From: Serratia ureilytica
GTDB lineage: Bacteria > Pseudomonadota > Gammaproteobacteria > Enterobacterales > Enterobacteriaceae
Assembly (NCBI RefSeq): GCF_013375155.1
Contig: NZ_JABXOF010000006.1
Location: forward strand, 124,001 to 188,000
DNA: 64,000 nucleotides
Direction: 5' to 3'
A model generated the notes under the pieces. It did no database searches. It saw only the letters and a program-made list of their open reading frames with translations, and was not told the origin of the DNA. Below, one piece after another: positions 16,968-25,156 of the stretch (its first letter is position 1; every line of letters starts with the position of its first letter). The position numbers were made by a program, and so were the translations under genes.

Positions 16968-18383
16968 ATGAGCAAAGTAAAACAGCAGGATATTGATCGC
17001 CTGATTGTTTTGGTCGGCGGCCGCGAGAACATCGCCACCGTCAGCCATTGCATTACCCGGCTGCGTTTCGTCCTCAACGATCCCAACAAGGCGAAACCGA
17101 AAGAGATCGAAGAGCTGCCGATGGTCAAGGGTTGCTTCACCAACGCCGGGCAGTTCCAGGTGGTGATCGGCACCGACGTCGGCGACTACTATCAGGCGCT
17201 GATCGCCAGCACCGGCGTCAACGAGGCCGACAAGGAACAGGCCAAGGTGGCCGCACGCCAGAACATGACCTGGACCGAGCGCACCATCTCCCACTTCGCC
17301 GAGATCTTCTTCCCGCTGCTGCCGGCGCTGATCAGCGGCGGTCTGATCCTCGGCTTCCGCAACGTGATCGGCGACATCCCGATGTCCGGCGGCCAAACGC
17401 TGGCGCAGATGCACCCGGCGTGGAAAACCGTTTACGACTTCCTGTGGCTGCTCGGTGAAGCGATCTTCATGTTCCTGCCGGTGGCCATCTGTTGGTCGAC
17501 GGTGAAAAAGATGGGCGGCACCCCGGTGCTCGGCATCGTGCTGGGCGTCACCCTGGTGTCGCCGCAGCTGATGAACTCCTACCTGCTCGGCCAACAAACG
17601 CCGGAAGTGTGGAACTTCGGCTGGTTCGTGATCCAGAAAGTGGGCTATCAGGCGCAGGTGATCCCGTCGATCCTGGCGGGCATGGCGCTGGGCTGGATCG
17701 AAACCCGGCTGAAAAAGATCGTTCCCGACTATCTCTATCTGGTGGTGGTGCCGGTGGTCTCGCTGCTGCTGGCGGTGTTCCTGGCGCACGCGCTGATCGG
17801 GCCGTTCGGCCGCATGATCGGCGACGGCGTCGCCTGGGCGGTGAAATCGGTGATGACCGGCAGTTTCGCGCCAGTGGGCGCCGCGCTGTTCGGCTTCCTG
17901 TATGCGCCGCTGGTGATCACCGGCGTGCACCAGACCACGCTGGCTATCGACATGCAGATGATCCAGAGCATGGGCGGCACCCCGGTGTGGCCGCTGATTG
18001 CGCTGTCCAACATCGCGCAGGCCTCGGCGGTGCTCGGCATCATCATCATCAGCCGCAAGGCCAACGAGCGTGAAATCTCGGTGCCGGCGGCGATCTCCGC
18101 CTACCTCGGCGTGACCGAACCGGCGATGTACGGCATCAACCTCAAATACCGCTTCCCAATGCTGTGCGCGATGATCGGCTCCGCGATCGCCGGCCTTATC
18201 TGCGGGCTGGACGGCGTGATGGCCAACGGCATCGGCGTCGGTGGCCTGCCGGGCATCCTGTCTATCAAGCCGCAGTTCTGGCTGATTTACTCGCTGGCGA
18301 TTCTGGTGGCGATCGTCATCCCGCTGGTGCTGACCATCATGGTCTACAAACGCAAGGCCGCCCGCGGCGAGCTGCCGGTTTGA
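16968..18383 (+). CDS. treB: PTS trehalose-specific EIIBC component
   Basis: TreB transports trehalose across the inner membrane and phosphorylates it to trehalose-6-phosphate. The EIIB domain has its phosphocysteine in VSHCITRLRF (Cys28), and the EIIC membrane domain follows from about residue 100 (PLLPALISGGLILGFRN). No EIIA domain is fused; in E. coli the glucose EIIA supplies this. Length is 471 residues. treC follows after a 269-bp gap that contains an ERIC element. Confidence 0.96.
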   Translation: MSKVKQQDIDRLIVLVGGRENIATVSHCITRLRFVLNDPNKAKPKEIEELPMVKGCFTNAGQFQVVIGTDVGDYYQALIASTGVNEADKEQAKVAARQNMTWTERTISHFAEIFFPLLPALISGGLILGFRNVIGDIPMSGGQTLAQMHPAWKTVYDFLWLLGEAIFMFLPVAICWSTVKKMGGTPVLGIVLGVTLVSPQLMNSYLLGQQTPEVWNFGWFVIQKVGYQAQVIPSILAGMALGWIETRLKKIVPDYLYLVVVPVVSLLLAVFLAHALIGPFGRMIGDGVAWAVKSVMTGSFAPVGAALFGFLYAPLVITGVHQTTLAIDMQMIQSMGGTPVWPLIALSNIAQASAVLGIIIISRKANEREISVPAAISAYLGVTEPAMYGINLKYRFPMLCAMIGSAIAGLICGLDGVMANGIGVGGLPGILSIKPQFWLIYSLAILVAIVIPLVLTIMVYKRKAARGELPV

Positions 18384-18420
18384 TTGACGCAAAATACGCA
18401 ACATGAATGTAGGGGCCGGA

Positions 18421-18618
18421 AATACCCTATAGCTTTCGAGCTGTAGCTAGGCGGCAAGGGTGCAACAAATCGGTCGGGAACCGATTTGAACAGCGCCTGC
18501 GCTGGCCCAAAGGGCGAGCCTCCGGACGAGGCTCGTAATCCCCAGGAGCTTACTCAAGTAAGTGACTGGGGTGCAGCACCAGCAGCCAACAACGCTGCAG
18601 TTTGAAAGATGAAGGGTA
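18421..18618. repeat. ERIC element with internal insertion, between treB and treC
   Basis: The ERIC core (AATCCCCAGGAGCTTACT to AAGTGACTGGGG, about 18537-18571) and both outer arms match the copy at 3272-3391. An extra block of about 75 bp (18461-18536) is inserted after the left arm. It carries its own hairpins: AAATCGG/CCGATTT at 18467-18487 and GAGCCTC/GAGGCTC near 18516-18534. The whole element forms most of the treB-treC spacer and would be transcribed in the operon mRNA. Confidence 0.92.
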
Positions 18619-18652
18619 CGGGCCTGTTGTCACGATTCAAAGGTATCCAGTT

Positions 18653-20317
18653 ATGAGCAACCCAACCCCCTGGTGGCAGAACGGCGTCATCTACCAAATT
18701 TATCCGAAGAGTTTTCAGGACAGCACCGGCAACGGCTACGGCGATTTGGCCGGCGTGACCCGGCGGCTGGACTATCTGCAGGAGCTGGGCGTCGACGCCA
18801 TCTGGCTGACGCCGGTCTACGTATCGCCGCAGGTGGACAACGGCTATGACGTGGCGGACTACTGCGCCATCGATCCGGCTTACGGCACGATGGCGGACTT
18901 CGAGCAGTTGGTCGCCGCCGCCCACCAGCGCGGCATCCGCATCGTGATGGACATGGTGTTCAACCACACCTCGACCGAGCACCCGTGGTTCAAGGCCGCG
19001 CAGGATCGCCACAGCCCGTATCGTCAGTTCTACGTCTGGCGCGACGGCGAGGGTGAAACGCCGCCGAACAACTGGCGCTCCAAGTTCGGCGGCAACGCCT
19101 GGCTGTGGCACGCCGACAGCGGCCAGTACTACCTGCACCTGTTCGCCGCCGAGCAGGCGGATCTCAACTGGGAGCACCCGCCGGTGCGCGAAGAGCTGAA
19201 GAAAGTGTGTCAGTTCTGGGCGGACAAAGGCGTCGACGGGCTGCGTCTCGACGTGATCAACCTGGTGTCCAAACAGCAGGACTTCCCATCCGACAGCCAG
19301 GGCGACGGCCGCCGCTTCTACACCGACGGCCCGCGCATCCACGAGTTCCTGCAGGAGATGAGCCGCGACGTGTTTCAGCCGCGCGGCCTGATGACGGTGG
19401 GCGAGATGTCCTCCACCACGCTTGAGCATTGCCAGCGCTACGCGGCGCAGAGCGGCGAAGAGCTGTCGATGACCTTCAACTTCCATCACCTGAAGGTGGA
19501 CTACGCCGGCGGTGAAAAATGGACGCGGGCGGCGCCGGATTACGTGGAACTGAAGCAGATCTTCCGCCACTGGCAACAAGGGATGCATAACCGCGCCTGG
19601 AACGCGCTGTTCTGGTGTAACCACGATCAGCCACGCATCGTGTCGCGCTTCGGCGATGAAGGCGCACTGCGGGTGCCGGCCGCCAAAATGCTGGCGATGG
19701 TGCTGCACGGCATGCAGGGCACGCCTTATATCTATCAGGGCGAAGAACTCGGCATGACCAACCCCGGCTTCCGCGCCATCGAGCAGTATCGCGACGTGGA
19801 AAGCCTGAACATGTACGCCGAACTGCGCGCCCAGGGCCGCGGCGACGCCGAGCTGCTGGCGATCCTGGCCGACAAATCGCGCGACAACGGCCGCACGCCG
19901 ATGCAGTGGAGCGCCGCACCGCACGCCGGTTTCACCACCGGCACGCCGTGGATCGGCTGCGCCGAGAACTACCCGCAGATCAACGCCGACGCGGCGCTGG
20001 CCGATCTCGACTCGGTGTTTTACGCCTATCGCCAGCTGATCACCCTGCGCAAGCAGTATCCGCTGCTGACCCACGGCGACTATCAGGATCTGGCGCCGGA
20101 ACACCCGGCGCTGTGGTGCTATCAGCGCAGCTGGAACGGCCAGCGCCTGCTGGTGGCGGCCAACCTGAGCCGCGAACCGCTGGCCTGGGCGGCGGAAGGC
20201 GTGGAAGCTTCCGCGCAATGGCGCCCGCTGATGAGCAACTACGCCGATTCGGCGGACCAGCCGCAGGCGCTAACGCTGCGGCCGTTCGAAGCGGTGTGGT
20301 GGCTGCTCGAAGACTGA
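18653..20317 (+). CDS. treC: Trehalose-6-phosphate hydrolase
   Basis: TreC is a cytoplasmic GH13 alpha-glucosidase that splits trehalose-6-phosphate into glucose and glucose-6-phosphate. The catalytic residues are visible as Asp in GLRLDVINL (about 200), Glu in VGEMSS (about 250) and Asp in NHDQPR (about 324). The N-terminus WWQNGVIYQIYPKSFQDS is typical. Length is 554 residues. ATG 18653 follows AAAGG; the longer frame from 18602 reads through the ERIC end and is not coding. Confidence 0.96.
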   Translation: MSNPTPWWQNGVIYQIYPKSFQDSTGNGYGDLAGVTRRLDYLQELGVDAIWLTPVYVSPQVDNGYDVADYCAIDPAYGTMADFEQLVAAAHQRGIRIVMDMVFNHTSTEHPWFKAAQDRHSPYRQFYVWRDGEGETPPNNWRSKFGGNAWLWHADSGQYYLHLFAAEQADLNWEHPPVREELKKVCQFWADKGVDGLRLDVINLVSKQQDFPSDSQGDGRRFYTDGPRIHEFLQEMSRDVFQPRGLMTVGEMSSTTLEHCQRYAAQSGEELSMTFNFHHLKVDYAGGEKWTRAAPDYVELKQIFRHWQQGMHNRAWNALFWCNHDQPRIVSRFGDEGALRVPAAKMLAMVLHGMQGTPYIYQGEELGMTNPGFRAIEQYRDVESLNMYAELRAQGRGDAELLAILADKSRDNGRTPMQWSAAPHAGFTTGTPWIGCAENYPQINADAALADLDSVFYAYRQLITLRKQYPLLTHGDYQDLAPEHPALWCYQRSWNGQRLLVAANLSREPLAWAAEGVEASAQWRPLMSNYADSADQPQALTLRPFEAVWWLLED

Positions 20318-20323
20318 CCCCGC

Positions 20324-20347
20324 AGGGCGCGGCGAACGCTGCGCCCT
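20324..20347. terminator. Hairpin between convergent treC and quinone reductase genes
   Basis: AGGGCGC (20324-20330) and GCGCCCT (20341-20347) form a 7-bp stem with further internal pairing, in the short space between two convergent stops. It has no strong T-run but may serve both directions. Confidence 0.5.
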
Positions 20348-20870
20348 ACCATTTCCCCAGCAGCGCCGCCACGCCGGCGGCCTCTTGCGCCAACTGCTCA
20401 TCGCTCATGTCGCTCACGCCCTGCACCAGATGCGGCGGCAGATAATCCATGCCGGTCAGGTTGGCCATGGCGTGGAACGGCAGCAGCAGATCCTGCACCG
20501 GATAACGGTTATACCCTTGCGCCGTATAAGCCTGCGCGTTACCGCCGGTGCTCACCACCAGCTGCAGCGGCTTGCCGTGCAGTTGGGTGCCTTCGCTGCC
20601 GTAGGCAAAACCGTAGGTTAATACCGCATCCTGCCATTCGCTGAGGATCGCCGGCGAGCTGTACCAGTAAAACGGGAACAGCATCACTACCGCATCGTGG
20701 CTCTGCAGCAACTCCTGTTCGCGCGCCACGTCGATGCGGTAATCCGGGTACGCGCGGATCAGCTCATGTACGGTCACGTTAGGCAGCGTGCGTACGGCCT
20801 CGATCAGCGCCTGGTTGATGCGTGACTCGTCGGGGGTGCGGTGGGCGGTTAACACTAAAATGCGTGACAT
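20346..20870 (-). CDS. NAD(P)H-dependent quinone oxidoreductase, flavodoxin-like fold
   Basis: The 174-residue protein belongs to the NQO1/KefF-type flavoprotein family that reduces quinones with two electrons. Family features are ILVLTAHRTPDESRIN at the N-terminus, the FMN/quinone-pocket segment MLFPFYWYSSPAILSEWQD, and STGGNAQAYTAQGYN. ATG 20870 is chosen by similarity; the open frame extends about 33 codons upstream without support. It is divergent from a LysR regulator that probably controls it. It could also be a KefF-like ancillary protein, but no kefC is nearby. Confidence 0.87.
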   Translation of the reverse strand: MSRILVLTAHRTPDESRINQALIEAVRTLPNVTVHELIRAYPDYRIDVAREQELLQSHDAVVMLFPFYWYSSPAILSEWQDAVLTYGFAYGSEGTQLHGKPLQLVVSTGGNAQAYTAQGYNRYPVQDLLLPFHAMANLTGMDYLPPHLVQGVSDMSDEQLAQEAAGVAALLGKW

Positions 20871-20974
20871 AACGATTCCTCGGTCATAAGAAGATGAGGC
20901 ATTTTTCCATTTCCGCCGCTGCGGGTGTAGGCTGTTAGAGGTCATTTCAATTTCAACTGAAAGTATCAACCACT

Positions 20975-21889
20975 ATGTCGCTGCCCTTTGACGTACACCG
21001 CCTGTTGCCGGCCTTCCTCGCCGCCGCGCAGGCGCAAAATTTCTCCGCCGCCGCTCGCCAGCTGGGCGTGACGCCGGCGGCGGTCAGCAAAAACATCCGC
21101 GCGCTGGAAGAGAAGCTGGCGCTGCGGCTGTTTCAGCGCAACACCCACAACGTGCTGCTGACCGACGAGGGCAAAGCGCTGCTGGCGCAGGTAGCGCCGC
21201 TGTGGCAGGCATTGGCGGCGACGCTGGAAAGCGCCGGCGGCGAACGGCAGGCGCCTGCCGGGGTGGTGCGCGTCACGATGATCCCCGGCTTCGGCCGCCA
21301 GATGCTGATGCCGTTGATCCCGCAATTTTTGGCGCGCTATCCGCAGATCGATCTCGATCTGTCGCTGGACGCCCGGGTGGTGAATCTGGTGGGCGAAGGT
21401 TTCGACGTCGGCATCGGCAGCCGGGTCGATCCCGACAGCCGGCTGGTGGCCCGCCCGCTCTACCCGATGCACATGGTGCTGGCGGCGTCGCCCGACTATC
21501 TGGCGCGGCGCGGTGAACCGCAAACGCCGCACGATCTGCTGCGGCACGACTGCCTGCTGCACCGCAACCCGGCCAACGGCCGCCACGTCAAATGGCAGCT
21601 GCGCCATCAGGGCGAAACGCTGGCGCTGGATCTGAACGGCCGGCTGGTAGCCAGCCGCCCGGAAATGCTGCTGGATGCGGCGCTGGCCGGGCTGGGCATC
21701 GTCAACCTGGCGCGCTGGTACGTCGAGAAACACTTCGAGCAGGGCACGCTGCGGCCGGTGCTGGCGGAATGCTGGCCGCGCCCGGTGCAGCTGTGGCTCT
21801 ATTACGCTTCGGCGGATCTGCCGCCGCGGGTGCGCGTCTGGGTCGATTTTCTGCTGGAACATTTTCGCGATCGGCCGGCGGGCGATTGA
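20975..21889 (+). CDS. LysR family transcriptional regulator
   Basis: The protein has a LysR winged helix-turn-helix at residues about 9-66 (FSAAARQLGVTPAAVSKNIRALEEKL) and a type 2 periplasmic-binding-protein effector domain. Length is 304 residues. It is transcribed divergently from the quinone reductase gene, the usual arrangement of a LysR activator and its target. TTTCAACTGAAA at 20951-20962, an inverted repeat 12 bp before the start, is a candidate autoregulatory site. The effector is unknown; a quinone or electrophile is a reasonable guess from the neighbour. Confidence 0.9.
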   Translation: MSLPFDVHRLLPAFLAAAQAQNFSAAARQLGVTPAAVSKNIRALEEKLALRLFQRNTHNVLLTDEGKALLAQVAPLWQALAATLESAGGERQAPAGVVRVTMIPGFGRQMLMPLIPQFLARYPQIDLDLSLDARVVNLVGEGFDVGIGSRVDPDSRLVARPLYPMHMVLAASPDYLARRGEPQTPHDLLRHDCLLHRNPANGRHVKWQLRHQGETLALDLNGRLVASRPEMLLDAALAGLGIVNLARWYVEKHFEQGTLRPVLAECWPRPVQLWLYYASADLPPRVRVWVDFLLEHFRDRPAGD

Positions 21890-21924
21890 CGACTGTTCAG
21901 CTTGCGCACGCTCTTTCGTTTTCC

Positions 21925-21938
21925 TTGTTCTACATCAA
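21925..21938 (+). promoter_or_regulatory. FNR box upstream of nrdDG
   Basis: TTGTTCTACATCAA matches the FNR consensus TTGAT-N4-ATCAA at nine of ten positions, about 200 bp before nrdD. Anaerobic activation of nrdDG by FNR is established in E. coli, so the site fits the oxygen-sensitive enzyme encoded here. Confidence 0.75.
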
Positions 21939-21955
21939 AAGAATCGCGCCGATAT

Positions 21956-21996
21956 CTATATATAGTGCATTAAGAATTGCGAACACCTATATATAG
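21956..21996 (+). promoter_or_regulatory. Paired NrdR boxes upstream of nrdD
   Basis: Two identical CTATATATAG cores lie at 21956-21965 and 21987-21996. Their centres are 31 bp apart, the three-helical-turn spacing typical of NrdR operators at ribonucleotide reductase genes. The flanking ACAC and AGTG bases also fit. NrdR with dATP bound represses nrd operons. Confidence 0.85.
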
Positions 21997-21999
21997 TAG

Positions 22000-22064
22000 T
22001 TATCCACAAAATCATCCACACGCCGCCACAGCCCTTGCGCGCTGCGGCTTTGCCCTGTGGATAA
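22000..22064 (+). promoter_or_regulatory. DnaA box cluster between NrdR boxes and nrdD
   Basis: Two perfect consensus DnaA boxes TTATCCACA lie in opposite orientations at 22000-22008 (+) and 22056-22064 (-), with an 8/9 match TCATCCACA at 22012-22020. They sit between the NrdR boxes and the nrdD ribosome-binding site. DnaA is known to regulate nrdAB in E. coli; a role at nrdDG is inference from the sequence. Confidence 0.6.
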
Positions 22065-22133
22065 GCGAAATTTGACGGTTGCTCGCCACGCCAGGCGGGT
22101 ATGAACGCTCCCTCGGGGAACAAGGAGTACAAT

Positions 22134-24272
22134 GTGAAACCAGTAGTGATTAAGCGGGACGGTTGCCAGGTACCTTTTGACGAAGCGCGCATTGCGCAGG
22201 CCATCGAGCGCGCCGCGCTGGCGGTGGGCGTGGTCGATGCCGACTACTGCGCCACCGTCGCCCGCGTGGTCGCTCAGCGCATGGAGCAGCAGCCGCGCGT
22301 CGATATCCACGAGATCCAGCAGGCGGTGGAAAACCAGCTGATGGCCGGCGAATACAAACAGCTGGCGCGCGCCTATATCGAATACCGCCACGATCGCGAC
22401 GTGGCGCGCGAGCTGCGCGGCCGCCTGAATCAGGAAATTCGCGGCCTTGTCGAGCAGAGCAACCGCGCGCTGCTGAACGAAAACGCCAACAAGGACAGCA
22501 AGGTGATCCCCACCCAGCGCGACCTGCTGGCGGGCATCGTCGCCAAACACTACGCCAAGCAGCACATCCTGCCGCGCGACGTGGTGCTGGCCCATGAACG
22601 CGGCGAAATTCACTACCACGATCTCGACTACTCGCCGTTCTTCCCGATGTTCAACTGCATGCTGATCGATCTGAAAGGCATGCTGACCAACGGCTTCAAG
22701 ATGGGCAACGCCGAGATTGAGCCGCCGAAATCGATCTCCACCGCCACCGCCGTGACCGCACAGATCATCGCCCAAGTTGCCAGCCATATTTATGGCGGCA
22801 CCACCATCAACCGCATCGATGAAATTCTGGCGCCGTTCGTCGACGAGAGCTTCCGCAAACACCTGCAGGTGGCGGAAGAGTGGCAGATCCCGGACGCCAA
22901 AGGCTATGCCATGGCGCGCACCGAGAAAGAGTGTTACGACGCCTTCCAGTCGCTGGAGTACGAGGTCAACACCCTGCACACCGCTAACGGCCAGACGCCG
23001 TTCGTCACCTTCGGCTTCGGCCTCGGCACCAGCTGGGAATCGCGCCTGATCCAGCGCTCGATCCTGAAAAACCGCATCGCCGGGCTGGGCAAAAACCGTA
23101 AGACCGCCGTGTTCCCCAAGCTGGTGTTCGCCATCCGCGACGGCCTCAACCACCAGTACGGCGATCCGAACTACGACATCAAGCAGCTGGCGCTGGAGTG
23201 CGCCAGCAAGCGCATGTACCCGGACATTCTCAACTACGATCAGGTGGTGAAGGTCACCGGCTCGTTCAAAACGCCGATGGGCTGCCGCAGCTTCCTCGGC
23301 ACCTACGAGCAGGACGGCGAGCTGGTGCACGACGGCCGCAACAACATCGGCGTCATCAGCCTCAACCTGCCGCGCATCGCGCTGGAGGCGATGGGTGATG
23401 AGTCGCGCTTCTGGGCGCTGCTGGATCAGCGCCTGCAGCTGGCGAAAAAGGCCCTGATGACGCGCATCGCCCGGCTGGAAGGCATCAAGGCGCGGGTGGC
23501 GCCAATCTTGTACATGGAAGGCGCCTGCGGCGTACGGCTCAAGGCCGACGACAACATCGCGGATATCTTCAAGAATGGCCGCGCCTCGATTTCGCTGGGC
23601 TACATCGGCCTGCACGAGACCATCAACGCGCTGTTCGGCGGCAAAAACCACGTGTATGACGACGAAGCGCTACGCGCCAAAGCAGTGGCGATCGTCGCGC
23701 GGCTGCGCGCCGCCGTCGACGCCTGGAAAGACGAGACCGGCTACGGCTTCAGCCTCTACAGCACGCCGAGCGAAAACCTGTGCGATCGCTTCTGCCGGCT
23801 GGACACCGCCGATTTCGGCGTGGTGCCGGGCGTCACCGACAAGGGCTATTACACCAACAGCTTCCACCTCGACGTGGAGAAGAAGGTCAATCCGTACGAC
23901 AAGCTGGACTTCGAAGCGCCCTACCCGCCGTTGGCCAGCGGCGGCTTCATCTGCTACGGCGAATACCCGAACCTGCAGCACAACCTGAAGGCGCTGGAAG
24001 ACGTGTGGGACTACAGCTACACCCGGGTGCCTTACTACGGCACCAACACGCCGATCGACGAGTGCTACGAGTGCGGCTTCACCGGTGAATTCTCCTGCAC
24101 CAGCAAAGGCTTCACCTGCCCGAAATGCGGCAACCACGACTCGGCCAAGGTCTCGGTCACCCGCCGGGTGTGCGGCTATCTCGGCAGCCCCGATGCCCGG
24201 CCGTTCAACGCCGGCAAGCAGGAAGAGGTGAAACGCCGGGTGAAACACCTCGGTAATGGGCAGCTCGGCTGA
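22134..24272 (+). CDS. nrdD: Anaerobic ribonucleoside-triphosphate reductase
   Basis: NrdD is a class III ribonucleotide reductase that makes dNTPs without oxygen, using a glycyl radical installed by NrdG. The radical site is in RRVCGYLGSPDARPF near residue 681, and a zinc site is formed by ECYECG and CPKCG. An ATP-cone domain is at the N-terminus. GTG 22134 is chosen because AAGGAG lies 6 nt upstream and the product then has 712 residues, the E. coli length, beginning VKPVVIKRDGC; the ATG at 22101 has no site. It is controlled by the FNR and NrdR boxes upstream and is followed by nrdG after an inverted-repeat element. Confidence 0.97.
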   Translation: MKPVVIKRDGCQVPFDEARIAQAIERAALAVGVVDADYCATVARVVAQRMEQQPRVDIHEIQQAVENQLMAGEYKQLARAYIEYRHDRDVARELRGRLNQEIRGLVEQSNRALLNENANKDSKVIPTQRDLLAGIVAKHYAKQHILPRDVVLAHERGEIHYHDLDYSPFFPMFNCMLIDLKGMLTNGFKMGNAEIEPPKSISTATAVTAQIIAQVASHIYGGTTINRIDEILAPFVDESFRKHLQVAEEWQIPDAKGYAMARTEKECYDAFQSLEYEVNTLHTANGQTPFVTFGFGLGTSWESRLIQRSILKNRIAGLGKNRKTAVFPKLVFAIRDGLNHQYGDPNYDIKQLALECASKRMYPDILNYDQVVKVTGSFKTPMGCRSFLGTYEQDGELVHDGRNNIGVISLNLPRIALEAMGDESRFWALLDQRLQLAKKALMTRIARLEGIKARVAPILYMEGACGVRLKADDNIADIFKNGRASISLGYIGLHETINALFGGKNHVYDDEALRAKAVAIVARLRAAVDAWKDETGYGFSLYSTPSENLCDRFCRLDTADFGVVPGVTDKGYYTNSFHLDVEKKVNPYDKLDFEAPYPPLASGGFICYGEYPNLQHNLKALEDVWDYSYTRVPYYGTNTPIDECYECGFTGEFSCTSKGFTCPKCGNHDSAKVSVTRRVCGYLGSPDARPFNAGKQEEVKRRVKHLGNGQLG

Positions 24273-24298
24273 GAAACGCCGTGCAACCTATGCAGAAG

Positions 24299-24434
24299 CC
24301 TGTTCATCAGGCGTGATTGTCGCAGCCAGTTTGCCTTCGGCCAGCGCGCACCAACCGCAGCGTACACGCAGTACGTGAGGAGTGGCAGCACTGCCCGGAG
24401 GCAAAATGGCCAGTAAAATAGCCTGATGGGCAGG
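24299..24434. repeat. MITE-like inverted-repeat element between nrdD and nrdG
   Basis: CCTGTTCATCAGGC (24299-24312) and GCCTGATGGGCAGG (24421-24434) are 14-bp inverted terminal repeats with two mismatches, bounding about 136 bp. Inside are a CGTAC/GTACG hairpin (24361-24375) and a GAGTGGCAGCACTGCCC segment. It has no open frame. I recall similar intergenic sequence in Serratia and Yersinia relatives but cannot name the family. The right end lies 6 bp from the nrdG start, so the element supplies the nrdG translation-initiation region. Confidence 0.65.
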
Positions 24435-24440
24435 CCTCAC

Positions 24441-24905
24441 ATGAATTATCACCAGTACTACCCGATCGACGTGGTCAACGGCCCCGGCACCCGCTGCACG
24501 CTGTTTGTCGCCGGCTGCGTGCACCAGTGCCCCGGCTGCTACAACAAGAGCACCTGGCGGCTCAACTCCGGCCAGCCGTTTACCCCGGCGTTGGAAGACC
24601 GCATCATCACCGATCTGAACGATACGCGCGTGCCGCGCCAGGGGTTGTCGCTCTCCGGTGGCGATCCGCTGCATCCGGCCAACGTGCCGAGCATCTTAAC
24701 GCTGGTGAAACGGGTGCACGCCGAGTGCCCCGGCAAGGATATCTGGCTGTGGACCGGCTACCGGCTGGCGGAGCTGGACGCACAGCAAATGCAGATAGTG
24801 GACAGAATCAACGTGCTGATCGACGGCAAGTTCGTGCAGGATTTGAAAGACCCGGCGCTGATCTGGCGCGGCAGCAGCAACCAGGTGGTGCATAGGTTGC
24901 GCTGA
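24441..24905 (+). CDS. nrdG: Anaerobic ribonucleotide reductase activating protein
   Basis: NrdG is a radical-SAM iron-sulphur enzyme that generates the glycyl radical on NrdD. The cluster motif is CVHQCPGC (CxxxCxxC, residues about 26-33), followed by YNKSTWRLNSGQPF and the SAM-binding LSLSGGDPLHP. Length is 154 residues. ATG 24441 (MNYHQYYPIDVVNGPGTRC) matches E. coli NrdG; the ATG at 24426 lies in the repeat. The ribosome-binding site is weak (CAGG). Confidence 0.96.
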   Translation: MNYHQYYPIDVVNGPGTRCTLFVAGCVHQCPGCYNKSTWRLNSGQPFTPALEDRIITDLNDTRVPRQGLSLSGGDPLHPANVPSILTLVKRVHAECPGKDIWLWTGYRLAELDAQQMQIVDRINVLIDGKFVQDLKDPALIWRGSSNQVVHRLR

Positions 24906-25072
24906 GCCAGCAACACACATATCAATGGGTATTCATCCAAACTCGACCTGACGCATCGGCAGCATAGAGTCATCTGACAGGTGGCTCTGTGCCAAGAGCG
25001 GATGTTAGGGTTGCAAACCTTGCTCTAATGATGCCGTAGGTTCTACAGAGGTTATGATTGACTGAGAGGGCG

Positions 25073-25100
25073 ACTGATTTTTTAAACTTGTAAAATCAGT
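25073..25100 (+). promoter_or_regulatory. Inverted repeat upstream of the XRE-cupin regulator
   Basis: ACTGATTTT (25073-25081) and AAAATCAGT (25092-25100) are perfect 9-bp arms. A CATAAT -10 candidate lies at 25126-25131 with TTTCAG 17 bp before it. The repeat therefore sits at the upstream edge of the likely promoter and could be an operator of the regulator itself or a terminator for nrdG. The rest of the 251-bp gap after nrdG (24906-25156) shows no gene. Confidence 0.45.
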
Positions 25101-25156
25101 GATTTCAGCCTCATTGCGGTAATGGCATAATCAGGCTGGCGAAAGTGAGGGTGAGA

